A stretch of 64,000 nt of DNA from Crotalaria pallida (lineage: Eukaryota > Streptophyta > Magnoliopsida > Fabales > Fabaceae). The stretch is taken from the NCBI GenBank assembly GCA_037953625.1, contig CM075653.1, positions 101,349,639 through 101,413,638 of the forward strand, given 5' to 3'. This document shows, piece by piece, positions 22,556 to 32,454 of this stretch (its first letter is position 1; each line of letters starts with the position of its first letter). Both the position numbers and the translations under genes were made by a program. A model generated the notes under the pieces. The model had not been told where the DNA came from. It saw only the letters and a program-made list of their open reading frames with translations, and did not search any database.

Positions 22556-22966
22556 CTAGCTAGAGATATGCACGCAACCAACGTCAGTACCCATGTTGGG
22601 TTCGGACACTCCATCATCATCATCATCATCATCATTGGAGTTGTTTTCTTGGTTTTCCCATATCTTTCCTGTTATTCTCAGCTTGAACTCCTTATTATCC
22701 TCACCTAAATAGGAAAGCGCCATTTTCCGATATATGATGAGGCCGTCAAAGGTGTCTCGGGCCTCCATATGCCAATCTCGAATGCTTTGTGGAATCCCTT
22801 TAAAGGTTTGCTTATGCCCTGTTGGCCCTACCTCTAGGCTGTAGCTATAGTTCGACGCCTCACTTTGGTTGCCCATGAAACGGAGGAATGCAAAGTAAAC
22901 CGGTTCCCCACCAAGATAGAAGGATTCAAAATGGAGAAAAAAATATTGTCCAAAGCAATGAAACAC
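22556..22966 (-). CDS. SINAT-like gene, last exon: C-terminal SINA (TRAF-like) domain
   Basis: The exon encodes 136 residues and ends at TGA/TAG-type stop 22556-22558. It starts with GTG after the acceptor dinucleotide AG (22968-22967). Conserved blocks are FHCFGQYFFLHFESF, EPVYFAFLRFMG, NYSYSLEVG, the IPQSIRDWH segment, DGLIIYRKMALSYL and KLRITGKIWE, all in the order of SINAT proteins. After the domain follows a seven-residue Asp run and a short tail. Apart from that tail the exon looks intact and would be expected to fold. The domain binds substrates and mediates dimerisation (family knowledge). Confidence 0.9.
   Translation of the reverse strand: MFHCFGQYFFLHFESFYLGGEPVYFAFLRFMGNQSEASNYSYSLEVGPTGHKQTFKGIPQSIRDWHMEARDTFDGLIIYRKMALSYLGEDNKEFKLRITGKIWENQENNSNDDDDDDDGVSEPNMGTDVGCVHISS
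22611..22636. repeat. CAT microsatellite coding for poly-Asp
   Basis: Eight or so CAT units on the plus strand read as GAT (Asp) codons in the last exon of the SINAT-like gene. They give an acidic run just after the conserved domain. Confidence 0.9.
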
Positions 22967-24051
22967 CTATCACAAAGAAAAATTAGAGTCAAGCATATCA
23001 ATTTGGATGAGGTTCTTTTGGTTTGAACAACTTTCATGCCGGAGAGAGGCACTCCACTGTTCCAAACTTAGGATCCAAGCTTAGCTTATTGGCTCGTCAT
23101 AAGATAAACTCTAAGCTTTGGCTTAGCCAACTTCAAGACATAGCCTAACTTATAAACAAACCCACTGAAAAGCTTGTTTATTCAATAAATTTTTCACCTT
23201 CAATTATGACAATAAAAAGCATGTGCCCTCAAATTACGTGATAGCAAAATAGAATGACATCATACCTCAAATTATCTATCAAAAAGAAAAACCATACACA
23301 AACTTAAACAACCTGAAGCCTTAAATAAACTATCAAACATAACCTTTTATATTTATAAATATTATAGGCATCATATATCAAATTACTAAAAATCAAACAT
23401 AATCATTTGTTTGTTTTTGCTTTAGGTACTACTTGTGCATCTTAGCTTGAATAAAATTGTTTCTCTTATCTAAAAAACATAATAATTTTTAAATGTTATA
23501 TGTATCATGCCACAAATTAATAAAAATAATAGTCAAAACCATTCCATACTTTTTTTTTGGATAAGACAAAAAATTATATTAAAGAAGCAAAAAAGTATAA
23601 AGAAAACTTCTCGTAGAAAAAGAATACAAAGTCTTTACACTAAAAAAGAAAGAAAAGTCATACTCAAGGGAAATATGCTCCCTGGAATAGAAGAAAAAGA
23701 CCATTCTGTATTAATCCAATGATACGATAACAAAAAACTAATAGTAAACAATCTAAGCCAATGAACAAATAGTGCCTAACATTCTACAAAGCAACGAAAA
23801 TGAGTGCATCATGCCAACAATTATCAATCTTGAAAATAGTGATTATATGAAGGAATGTGATATAAAGGAAGTACCATAGTAATTTGTAAGATTAACAATA
23901 AAATAACTATTGTTTTCAGTTATTCAAAAAAACATATAAATAAAAGAACTAGTTGTTTAATTTGTTTCATTTGTTTAATTAATAGGAAAAACAAATAACT
24001 TAGTAACAAAACTTAGAGTTTTATTATGATTAGTAATGATAAGTAGCTTAC

Positions 24052-24067
24052 CGAAAGCATCAACGAT
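24052..24067 (-). CDS. SINAT-like gene, 16-base exon remainder separated by the transposon
   Basis: The minus strand reads ATCGTTGATGCTTTCG directly before GTAAGC. The first three bases are the GAT/ATC target duplication. It is the 3' end of the zinc-finger exon, now 3.9 kb from the rest. In SINAT genes the intron lies just before the VFHCFGQYF segment, as here. Confidence 0.75.
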
Positions 24068-24094
24068 CACTACAACAGAATAGCTCAAAGATCC

Positions 24095-24330
24095 CGGTTC
24101 CGCATGCCTATTGATCCCGGTTCCGAACCGGGATTGTATCCTTTGGTATAACAAATCTGATTCTTATGATCCCAGTTGTTTTAGAAAACACGGAACCGAG
24201 ATCAATAAAAAAAAAAAGGAATCGGGATCAATAGCATATATGATCACTGTTGATTTTTAATAATGAACTGGGATGTTTAGTGTATATGATCACTGTTGAG
24301 TTTTTTAAAATGAACCGAGATCTTTAGTAT
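24095..24330. repeat. CACTA subterminal repeats, left end
   Basis: Several forms of gatcccggttccg and their reverse complements occur, such as ggaaccgagatcaat. These are the expected binding sites of the CACTA DNA-binding protein (family knowledge). Confidence 0.8.
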
Positions 24331-24331
24331 G

Positions 24332-24337
<6 letters not shown>

Positions 24338-24372
<35 letters not shown>
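24338..24372. repeat. AT dinucleotide microsatellite
   Basis: A run of alternating A and T inside the CACTA element. Confidence 0.9.
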
Positions 24373-24377
<5 letters not shown>

Positions 24378-26989
24378 TTTTTTAATTTATAATATTTGCT
24401 ATATCCATATATTTAAATAAATTATCAACATTTTTTTTTTGCAACAAATAAATGTCATAATTATATACATTAGAAACGTAAATGTCAATACACATTTAAG
24501 ATAGATAACTCCCAAACCATAACAAATGGCTCCATACATACAAAATGCTAAACAAGCTCGATCATATAGATGCTACATAGCCATAATCAAAAATATATAT
24601 GATGCGCTAAATTCAAAACTAAGCTAATGTGAAGTGTCCATTTACAATAGATGTTGCACCAACCCGTGCTCGCCTCCCTTGTGTCAAAGTTGATGCCTGG
24701 CTTCAGCTTTATATGTTAGAGTTGCCTCCCTGAAGAAAAACAGGAATTCATAAGGGAAACATAGCACTAAATTTATACTGTTATAATATTTCCAACTTAT
24801 GATTCAAGAAAAGAAAAAACCAATCACATGCAGAGAGAAAAACTTTGAACATTAATTCTATTTGAGACCAACCATATCCATATATACTATTTAGAAAAGG
24901 AGGAGTAAAAAATAAAGTCCTAGAATAGATTTTCAAATCAGACTTACAAATATCCAATCACAAGATCAGAACAGAGAGGGTGATTGCACAAAGTTGATAG
25001 TTAGTTAAAAGCTCTGGAATCATATGGGCATAAACACTAGATCACCATTTTGGTTTCCTAAACCTCTGACCTTATATCATTGAAGCACCCTAATCCAATT
25101 TATAAGCACTAAATATATTCCTTCTCCAACATTGCCTGACCAAAAATGTTGAACACTTGAACTTTGAGAAGCAACTATGGCAGGCTTTCACCTGTCATGC
25201 TCATACTACAAAAATCACCTCATCTAAAATCTTCCATTACCTAATCAATAATCACCTGTTACATAGATTTGAAGTTTCTTTCAAGTTCAAGCCACAGCCA
25301 AATTGACAAAAAAAGACTACTACGTTATTTTCTAACGGAAAACCCATAGATAAAATTCCAACGCGATAGATAAGGGGAACTAATCAAAATTACTTTTTAT
25401 CAGCATTGAAGCCTATACATTTATAATATTTTCAGGGTGATATATAGATCTGCATTTTTCAGGATTTACCAATAATGACAAATCCAAGTTACATCTACAT
25501 AAAATAACAACTATATACTATAGAATATTCATAGATATTGCCATTTTGTATGTCCATTGTGGTCCTTTTCAAATTACTATTGGATTTAGAAGCAACTTTC
25601 CATTAACATCCTACTTAACACACAGTAATAATAAGGGTGAAAATAATAGAGAGTACTTCTGTACTTTATATCCTTTAATCCTTCCTCAGCACCAAAAACA
25701 GCTTCCTGATCATCTCTCCGATCAGAGAAGGCTGATATGCTATATCATAAGCAAAATCCAAATCTCCCCCTGTACAGTAGCAACAAGTTAATGCTCATTT
25801 CCAAATTTTCAACAATAAATGAGGCACCACTACATGTTGATGCTTAACATTAACTGTGACACTGGAAGGCAAAATATCAAATACTGTATTTTCACCCTTA
25901 TAGTAGGGCACAAGTTCATAACTTCCTGTGGATAAATAAAAAGTGTGAGCACTGAATTCATTATTCACTATAAAAACTGGTTCGAACATATACTCCGCAA
26001 TTGGGAGCCTTCCCGAAATGGGGTGATGCAACTAAAGATATTTTATCCCCTAAATTTTTAAATAAGACTTCAACTAAAGATCATTATTCACTATAGCAAA
26101 GCACTCTTTTTCGCTTGGACTTGAGCTGGTTAATTATAACAAATGAATCTTATCCAAAATTTTTTTTAAAGAAATGAATGAGTAATAACTCATTAGTTAT
26201 AGTTTGATACTTTGATTCCTTTTCAAATAATACGAGCTAGATTTTGTCTTTAGATATTAGAGAATGAAGAGATGATATAATATGGTGCGGATCTCATTGT
26301 CTCAGCCAACTAGGATCCTAATCAGTTCCTCAATCATAAACCAAACATCTGCCAGACAATGACTAGCAATTAGTTGATGTAAAATACTCAACCTACATAG
26401 CATCACTACCTTCTTAGCTTTCAGATTGCATTTTCACATTTACATGCATCTAATTGATGATAACTTTACATATAATGATGTGAAAGCAAAATAGTTACAT
26501 ATGTGCACATCTTAAATGTTCCTCTCATAATTTCAATTTACAAGTAGTTGTCCCTTAACTCACTACCAAATAATTTATCATGGCTCTATCAACCCTTACC
26601 ATAAATAAAAAATGCACCACCTTGTCATAATAATTAAGGAAAAACATTTCTCTGAACATATCTATTTTTTCTGACAAATTAAACTATCACCTAACTGATT
26701 AGTATCATTATGTCTCAGCATCAATATAAAAGGAAGAACCTTCAGCTTCTTTTACTCACAGCAAAAACAACAACAACATCACCAAGAAGCTCTCAAGTGT
26801 CCAAATTGCAAAAGCAAAATTTTAGCATTCCATATCTCAATTCTCGAAACACTATAATTATCACTAATTAAGATTACAATTATTATCATTAAAATGCAAC
26901 ATAGAGCAATTAAGAAAGTATTAGGGATTTACCTGTTCAGTTCAGACCTGTTCCAATCACCTTGACTCAATCACATGGTAGCAGCATCA

Positions 26990-27480
26990 AGGATAAGCAA
27001 ATGGTGCAAGGACCAAGGTTAGTCACAGCTTCATCTCCATGGAAGGACCACCAACTACGGCGGTTCGATTCGGTGAGAACCCACCCCAAGAGCACCCGTG
27101 GAAGGAGGAGGAGGCGGTTGTTGGTTGCTTCGGTTGGCACCTAACAGAAACCACACCGACAGCTTCGGTCCCGGTGTCGACGGTGCAAGCGGTCCCGGTT
27201 CGCGCTTCAAGGACTGGTGGCGGCGATGGAGCTTGGCAGCAGCGACGGAGTTTGGCGGCGGCGAGGCAGAGGTTGCGAGCTTCGGTCCAATCTGAAGGAG
27301 GGAGTCACGATTTGCGACTGGACTGGGAAGGGAACGCGCGCTCGGTCCATGGAGGTGGCGGTGGCTGAGCTTTCTCTGGGGAGAGGAGAGAGAGAGAGGG
27401 CGACGAGAGAGAGAAAGTGATCGCGAGGGATGGCGGAGAGGGGTGGAGAGGGACGAATCGGGGGGGTTTATTTGCCGCCG
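26990..27480. other. GC-rich, gene-like block inside the CACTA element
   Basis: It contrasts sharply with the AT-rich surroundings. On the minus strand there is a CT-rich leader (about 27420-27370) and then an ATG at about 27351 with a 47-codon frame rich in Pro/Arg/Ser; overlapping frames are open on both strands. This looks like a promoter-proximal part of a plant gene or of the original transposase gene. No protein domain can be named, so I do not call a CDS. Confidence 0.5.
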
Positions 27481-27589
27481 CAAACAAAGGGGAAACCCTA
27501 ACCCCTTCTCTTCCATACACTGATACACATACTGTTTTATATTGTTATTATTATTTATTTTTTTTTTTTTAGTAGTAGTAGTAGTGTTA

Positions 27590-27905
27590 GTTTTATTCAT
27601 CCCAGTTGAAATAAAATGATGGAATAAATAAGGTTCATGGGATTTTTAATTTTTAAAAAATAAAAAATTATTTATGTTATAAAAATGATCTCGATTCCGT
27701 GTTTTTATTATTCATCCCAGTTGAAGTAAAACAACGGGATAAATAAGGTTTGTGTGATTTTTAGTTTTTAAAAAATAAAAAATTATATATGTTATAACAT
27801 TGATCCCGGTTCCGTGTTTTTTTATAACCGGGATCAATAAATTCATGGTATTTTTTAACTATCATTTGTCTATTAATCCCGGTTCCGTTCCGGGATTAAT
27901 ATTTG
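27590..27905. repeat. CACTA subterminal repeats, right end, with a tandem 115-bp duplication
   Basis: The segment with catcccagttgaa and a run of aaaaaataaaaaatta is present twice (about 27590-27704 and 27707-27820). More gatcccggttccgtg words follow up to the terminus. Confidence 0.8.
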
Positions 27906-27933
27906 GCTACTTTTTTGCAATTATGTAGCAGTG

Positions 27934-28208
27934 GATGTAGCTTTTATAACTTCCAAGGGATCAGACTCGACATACTGACGATTGAAAGAGCTTGCAGAGT
28001 ACATATCAACCATATGATGATCCCTTAAATGAGCAACAAGGTATGGAATATCTCCCTGAGCAGAGCAACAAGACATAGTATAAGGACATTTGTAGGGTCT
28101 GAAGTCACAAATATAAGTCTCATGATCCCATTTCAGGCAAAATGGAATTCTCATTGGACACCCGAGGGACATATATTTGCAACTTGAACAACGGACATAA
28201 GGAGGCAT
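27934..28208 (-). CDS. SINAT-like gene, zinc-finger exon (cut by CACTA)
   Basis: From ATG 28208 the frame gives 91 residues up to the target duplication and then reads 4 codons and a stop into the transposon. The SIAH-type zinc finger is visible: Cys10, Cys17, His29, Cys34, Cys41, Cys47/48, His60 and His64/65. Typical SINAT phrases are FRPYKCPY, GDIPYLVAHLRDHH and VDMYSASSFNRQYV. A ttttgcag acceptor lies 10 bases upstream, so the ATG may be internal to an exon that was originally joined to a RING exon. A TAA in frame separates them, so the protein would start here. Confidence 0.85.
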
Positions 28209-28828
28209 TGTTTATTTCTGCAAAAGCTAAATGCACAACTACATCCACCCAAAAAAAAACAAGAAATGATCAAATTTGGTTGATTTCAAACATTTGCAAA
28301 TAAAAAGCTATATGTGAAGGGAGTGGAGAGATTTCATTGTGTTTGGTTCTTAAATGAATTAATGAAAGACAATAACACTCAATCCATATCTTACTAAATG
28401 AAATTGATTACATGAATCTAACAACATCATAATATTTTATCATAAATTATGAGAGTTTTAGGAAAAAAAATATACCTCTTGAGAGTTTTAGAAAAAAAAT
28501 AATAAAATAGTTGTTTTAATTAATATCAATCAACTAAAATAGTTGATTTCATTAATATTAATCAATTAAAATAGTTGATTTAATTAATATTACTCAACTT
28601 AAAAAATCAAATTAAAGATGGAAAATCATTAACATAATTAAACGATTTAATAATATAAGATTTCATTTTATTTTCTATTCAATTTAATCCACATACTAAA
28701 TGTTTTTCATGTCTTTAGGGACCAAAACCAAAACTCGTTAAATTGTTAGGGACTAAAACCAACACTCACTAAATGTTTAGGGACTATAAAAATATTTGCC
28801 ACTAAAAAATACTTTTTAATTATTTTAA
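28209..28828. other. Upstream flank of the SINAT-like gene, no gene seen
   Basis: AT-rich sequence with repeated forms of attaatattaatcaa at about 28510-28600. No RING exon was found on the minus strand. Confidence 0.6.
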
Positions 28829-29293
28829 GGCAAAACTATTAGATTGGTCTTGTAAGTTATTTTTTGGTTGCGATTTCGTCCCTTAACTTTTTTTCATTTC
28901 AAATAAAAGCGGAAGTTTGTAACTTGTTTCAAATAAATCCTTCCGTCCAATTCTGTTTTAACACCGTTAATGGGAGAATCCTACGTGGCAACCAATGGTC
29001 TTACAAGGCTAAAAATCAACGTTACACCCCAAAACGATGTCGTATGAGACCAAAATAGAAGCTTATTAGGCTTTCTATAACTGTTTTGGTTTTCTCTTTT
29101 AGCCTCATATGACATCATTTTGGGGGTGTAACGTTGAGTTTTAACCACGTAAGACCAATGGTTGCCACATAGGAGGCTCCCGTTAACAGTGTTAAGAAAA
29201 AATTGGATGGAAGGATTTATTTGAAACGAAAAAAGTTAAGGGACGAAATCGCAACCAAAAAATAACTTACAGGACCAATCTAGTAGTTTTGCC
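28829..29293. mobile_element. Foldback MITE, Mutator-like
   Basis: Terminal inverted repeats start ggcaaaactattagattgg on the left and mirror this on the right (ccaatctagtagttttgcc). The arms are about 200 bp with scattered mismatches and meet near 29070. Flanking 9-mers ttattttaa and attttttaa match at seven of nine positions, compatible with an old Mutator-type duplication. Confidence 0.8.
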
Positions 29294-29544
29294 ATTTTTT
29301 AATAATGTCACATTAAATTTTTTTAATATTTTTTTTACATGTGGCATGGCTAATGTGATTCCCTGTTTACCACATCAACACTTAACAAAACTCGCTCAAT
29401 TTCAGAAACCTTTAACTTAATTAAATATTCTGATCCCTTGCAATGTGCATTGTACAATCACAGACTCACACACTTGACACTTCCAAACACTAAGCAAAAC
29501 TACTGAAAAACCCGGCCGTAAAGCATCAAAGGGAAGCAAAAAAA
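29294..29544. other. No gene seen
   Basis: AT-rich spacer between the foldback element and the LINE remnant. Nothing was recognised in it. Confidence 0.5.
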
Positions 29545-29985
29545 GTGGCGTATCTTATCCCAATTCAAATCTAGAAAAATGAGGTCCGTCGCAAATGTGT
29601 TTTTGTTATGTTTGCAGCATTGATTTATCACATATGGGAGGAAAGGAATCATCGCACTTTTAAGAACTAGAAGAGGAGCTTGCACCTTATTTTCAGTATT
29701 ATTAGGAGAGAGGTTGCTATAGGATTAGTTTTGTTTTCCCTAATTTTGTAGATTGGAAGAATAATGTTTTAGTTGATAAAATTAGACAGGAACTCTAGAC
29801 ATTAGTTATTATTTTGGCCTCTGGTTGTTTTGAAACCTTCATAGAAGGTGGCAAAATAGCCTTTGGTTTTCAGGCATTTGCATAAGTGTTGAACCCTTCC
29901 TAGAAGGTGGCTAGGCTTGTGCTTATGACTTGTTATTGTTTCTGAATTTTTGCTCGTTGGTAATGAATTTTTCTTTTACCGAAAA
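29545..29985 (+). mobile_element. LINE (non-LTR retrotransposon) 3' remnant
   Basis: In one plus-strand frame around 29600-29660 the motif AALIYHIWEERNHRTF appears. This is the conserved end of the zinc-binding region (zf-RVT) at the C terminus of plant LINE reverse transcriptases. Stops before and after show it is decayed. A 3'-UTR-like tail follows to about 29985 and ends in an A-rich stretch. It is truncated at the 5' end, as most LINE copies are. No target duplication was identified. Confidence 0.65.
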
Positions 29986-30351
29986 ATTAAAATCTAAAAA
30001 ATGAGTAATTGAATACACTAGAGAGTAACATGAATATGAAGCAAATTGAAAAAAAAAACACAACACAAATCGGAGAACGATGGAAAACAAAGAAGAAGAA
30101 GAAGAGCGATGGTTACCCGGAGGAGGAAGAACGACGAGCTTGAATGAACACGAAGAAGAACGGCAAGCAAGAATAACAAAGAAGAAGAGTGTCATCGACG
30201 AGATGTTGACGACATGCTTTAGCGACCCCCGAGAGGAAATAAGGATTTCATTCCCTTCTCCTTAATTTGTTTTCATTTTTTGTTCCGGTGAATGAGGGAC
30301 TAGCTAGGGTTCATTTTCCTTTTATAACTTTTTTTTAACAAAAATGAGTAA
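29986..30351. other. No clear gene; purine-rich stretch
   Basis: A 61-codon frame at 30080-30265 is Glu/Arg-rich because of GAA repeats, with no recognisable motif. I do not call it a gene. Confidence 0.5.
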
Positions 30352-30498
30352 TATGTCAGATTAGTCCCTGACTTTGTAAGTATCGGTCAAGTTAGTCCTT
30401 GACTTTATCGAAATAGCAATTTAGTCCCTGAGATTTCATTTTAATTCACATACGTCCTTATCTTTATTCCATTTTAAAGCAAATACATCCCTGTGATA
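30352..30498. mobile_element. Half of a Mutator-like MITE, cut by LTR A
   Basis: The words ttagtccctgactttg, tcggtcaagttagtcc and agcaatttagtccctgag match the complete foldback element at 51699-51967. LTR A begins at 30499, so only the left half is here. The other half was not found. Confidence 0.75.
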
Positions 30499-30764
30499 TG
30501 TAACACCCCTAATTTTCGTCTCCCAAGTAACCAAGAAATTAATTATAACAATTATTTTATAATTGATTTATATTAGTTTTGAAGGTTTTAGTTTTTGTAC
30601 ATTATGTGTTTTTATATATAAAAATATGAAATATATTTTTATAGGGATATTTTGTACAAAAATGTGAATATTGTAATTTAGTCCTTGGGTTGGGACCTAA
30701 TTGCAATATTAAAAAGGTTTTTGAAGAAAGAGTAATTAAATTATTAATTTTTGAATTTTATCAG

Positions 30765-32262
30765 CATGTAACCGGTTAGAAGGACTTTGTAACTGGTTAC
30801 ACGATGAACTCAGAAAACTGGGTTAGTGCGTTTGATGAGTAATCACGCGTTTTAACCCAGAATTCGCCACGAAATCATCTTAATCTTAGTGGGGAAAGAC
30901 GTGTCAACATGCATGGAGCTCTGATTTTGCTATATATAGCCTTGTGTTGATGAATTGAAACCCATTTTGCTCCTGAATTGCTGAAGCTCTGTTTTAGGGT
31001 TCTTGATTCGTCTGGTGCGATTCTCCTTCGTTTCTGAGAGTTAGAACATGAGTGATACACGGTTACAAAGCTCACATCAAGGGCTTTGTATTGATATAAA
31101 GTTTGTGAGTTGAGAGTTCCTGGAGTTTGAGAACGAAGCTTGCCAAGTTGAGATGTTGATGCTGTCAAACCTCAGCTTCTGGTTTCTGGAGCTGACTTTG
31201 AAGCTCGACTTTAGTAAGCACACGAACCCTTTTGGTTTCAAATATGTTCCTACCTCTAGTGCATGTTGCAGAGAATTCAATTTGACCATTTTCCCCAATT
31301 CTTAATTTGGTTTTGCATGTCAATTTCCCTGGTTTTGGTACCCTGTCCAACTCTATCAGCATGGAGTGGATTTAATGGAAATATGTGTTGGAGCCTTTCT
31401 CTCTGCAATGTTTTGGACCAAGCACAATTTAGAGGTAAGGGGGAAGCTTACTATTTGCTAGAATGAGAATAAATTGTGGTAGAATATAGGATGAGTCACC
31501 AAGAGACTCAAAGGGCATAATTTGAAATGGTTAAGTGGCTTGGAGGCCAATCTGAGCTCAATTATTATTATGAGCAATGTTATCTAGATGCATGCAAGCT
31601 ATATTGATGTCGGATTCATGACTTATTTGGGTATTCTGTGAATTGATGCATTAAGTTGTGAAATATGTGCAATTATGTGCAATTTGAGTATCTAAATTGA
31701 ATGCATGCAAGATAGATATGTTTATGTGGTTGAACACACTAATATTAAGGTATGCAAACTCTATTTATGAATGAAATTGGTTAGATTTGAGTATGGTAGA
31801 AAATGGTATGCAAAACCTCATTTTTCAGTATATGTTCTGCCTAATCTAACCGGTTAGTCGAAATTTGTAACCGGTTAGATACTGTAAATTTTCAAAGAAA
31901 ATGAATTTCTGAAATTGGCTAAGTATCCATACCATTTGTACTCAAGTTTAAGCTAGAATTTCATACAAAGACCAATCTAAAACTATGTGTTTGAGCACTG
32001 TTTGGTTTAGATTGGAGGTGATGAGTTAATACCTTAATATCAAAGGATAATTTCAAGAGGAAATTATGCATAAATGAAATTGGATTATGACTTAGATCTT
32101 TTGAATGATATTATGTGTTGAACTTGAGGTATTCTGTTATGCTAAGACCTTGTTATTGGATTGAGTAGAGAATTCAAGAAAAGATTCTTTGAAAACCAGT
32201 GGTTTTGTATTCAGGTCTGTAATTCTAACCGGTTAGGTGATGATGTAACCGGTTAGTACCTG
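30765..32262. repeat. Dispersed TAACCGGTTA palindromes
   Basis: Pairs of TAACCGGTTA-like words lie at about 30768 and 30790, 31846 and 31870, and 32227 and 32250. Each pair is 20-25 bp apart. They occur in LTR A only, as ACTCGAGT does in the related solo LTR. Confidence 0.8.
30931..30939 (+). promoter_or_regulatory. TATA box of LTR A
   Basis: TATATATAG lies 432 bp into the LTR, directly before the leader shared with the solo LTR at 18241-18300. Confidence 0.65.
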
Positions 32263-32454
32263 AAGCTTAAAAATAAAAGTTAAGTTTTTGAATAAGGATT
32301 TGTTAACACCAATGCTTATATTCTCTCAATCCTATGAGCATATGGTAAATTTAAATTCAAAGGTGAATTTTATGAGTAAAGCCATACCTCAAGATATCAT
32401 TCAGAAGTCGTGTTTTCTAGGTCATAATAATGGAATTAATGGGAACATGACCCT

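Larger units (their letters stand above)
24068..27933. mobile_element. Non-autonomous CACTA (En/Spm, CMC) element, 3.9 kb
   Basis: The left end is CACTACAACAGAATAGC and the right end, read inward, is CACTGCTACATAATTGC. Both are followed by copies of a subterminal word GATCCCGGTTCCG in both orientations. A 3-bp target duplication GAT (24065-24067, 27934-27936) completes the CACTA signature. No transposase ORF was recognised, so it would need a partner element. Inside lie low-complexity AT sequence, an AT microsatellite, gene-like splice signals and a GC-rich block (26990-27480). It sits in the coding exon of the SINAT-like gene. Confidence 0.9.
22556..28208 (-). pseudogene. SINAT-type (seven in absentia) gene, interrupted by a CACTA transposon
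   Basis: Two exon blocks on the minus strand together cover the SIAH-type zinc finger and the TRAF-like SINA domain of plant SINAT proteins. The first block (28208-27934) is cut by a CACTA element and resumes for 16 bases (24067-24052) before a splice donor GTAAGC (24051-24046). The intron is 24051-22967, with acceptor gatag. The last exon is 22966-22556. Joined without the transposon and one GAT duplicate, the frame stays open into the conserved (V)FHCFGQYF segment. It has one residue more than SINATs I remember at the junction. No RING domain is encoded: the first ATG is preceded by an in-frame TAA, and nothing RING-like was seen up to 30 kb. SINAT proteins are E3 ubiquitin ligases that dimerise through the SINA domain (family knowledge). 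It is probably non-functional, or expressed as a truncated form. Confidence 0.85.

Noticed and set aside
23507..23722. 71-codon Lys-rich frame in the SINAT intron
   Set aside because: A-rich chance frame within the intron; no motif.
27055..27600. 181-codon minus-strand Pro/Ser-rich frame in the CACTA element
   Set aside because: Starts in a poly-T/Asn low-complexity stretch and has no domain; kept only as part of the GC-rich block.
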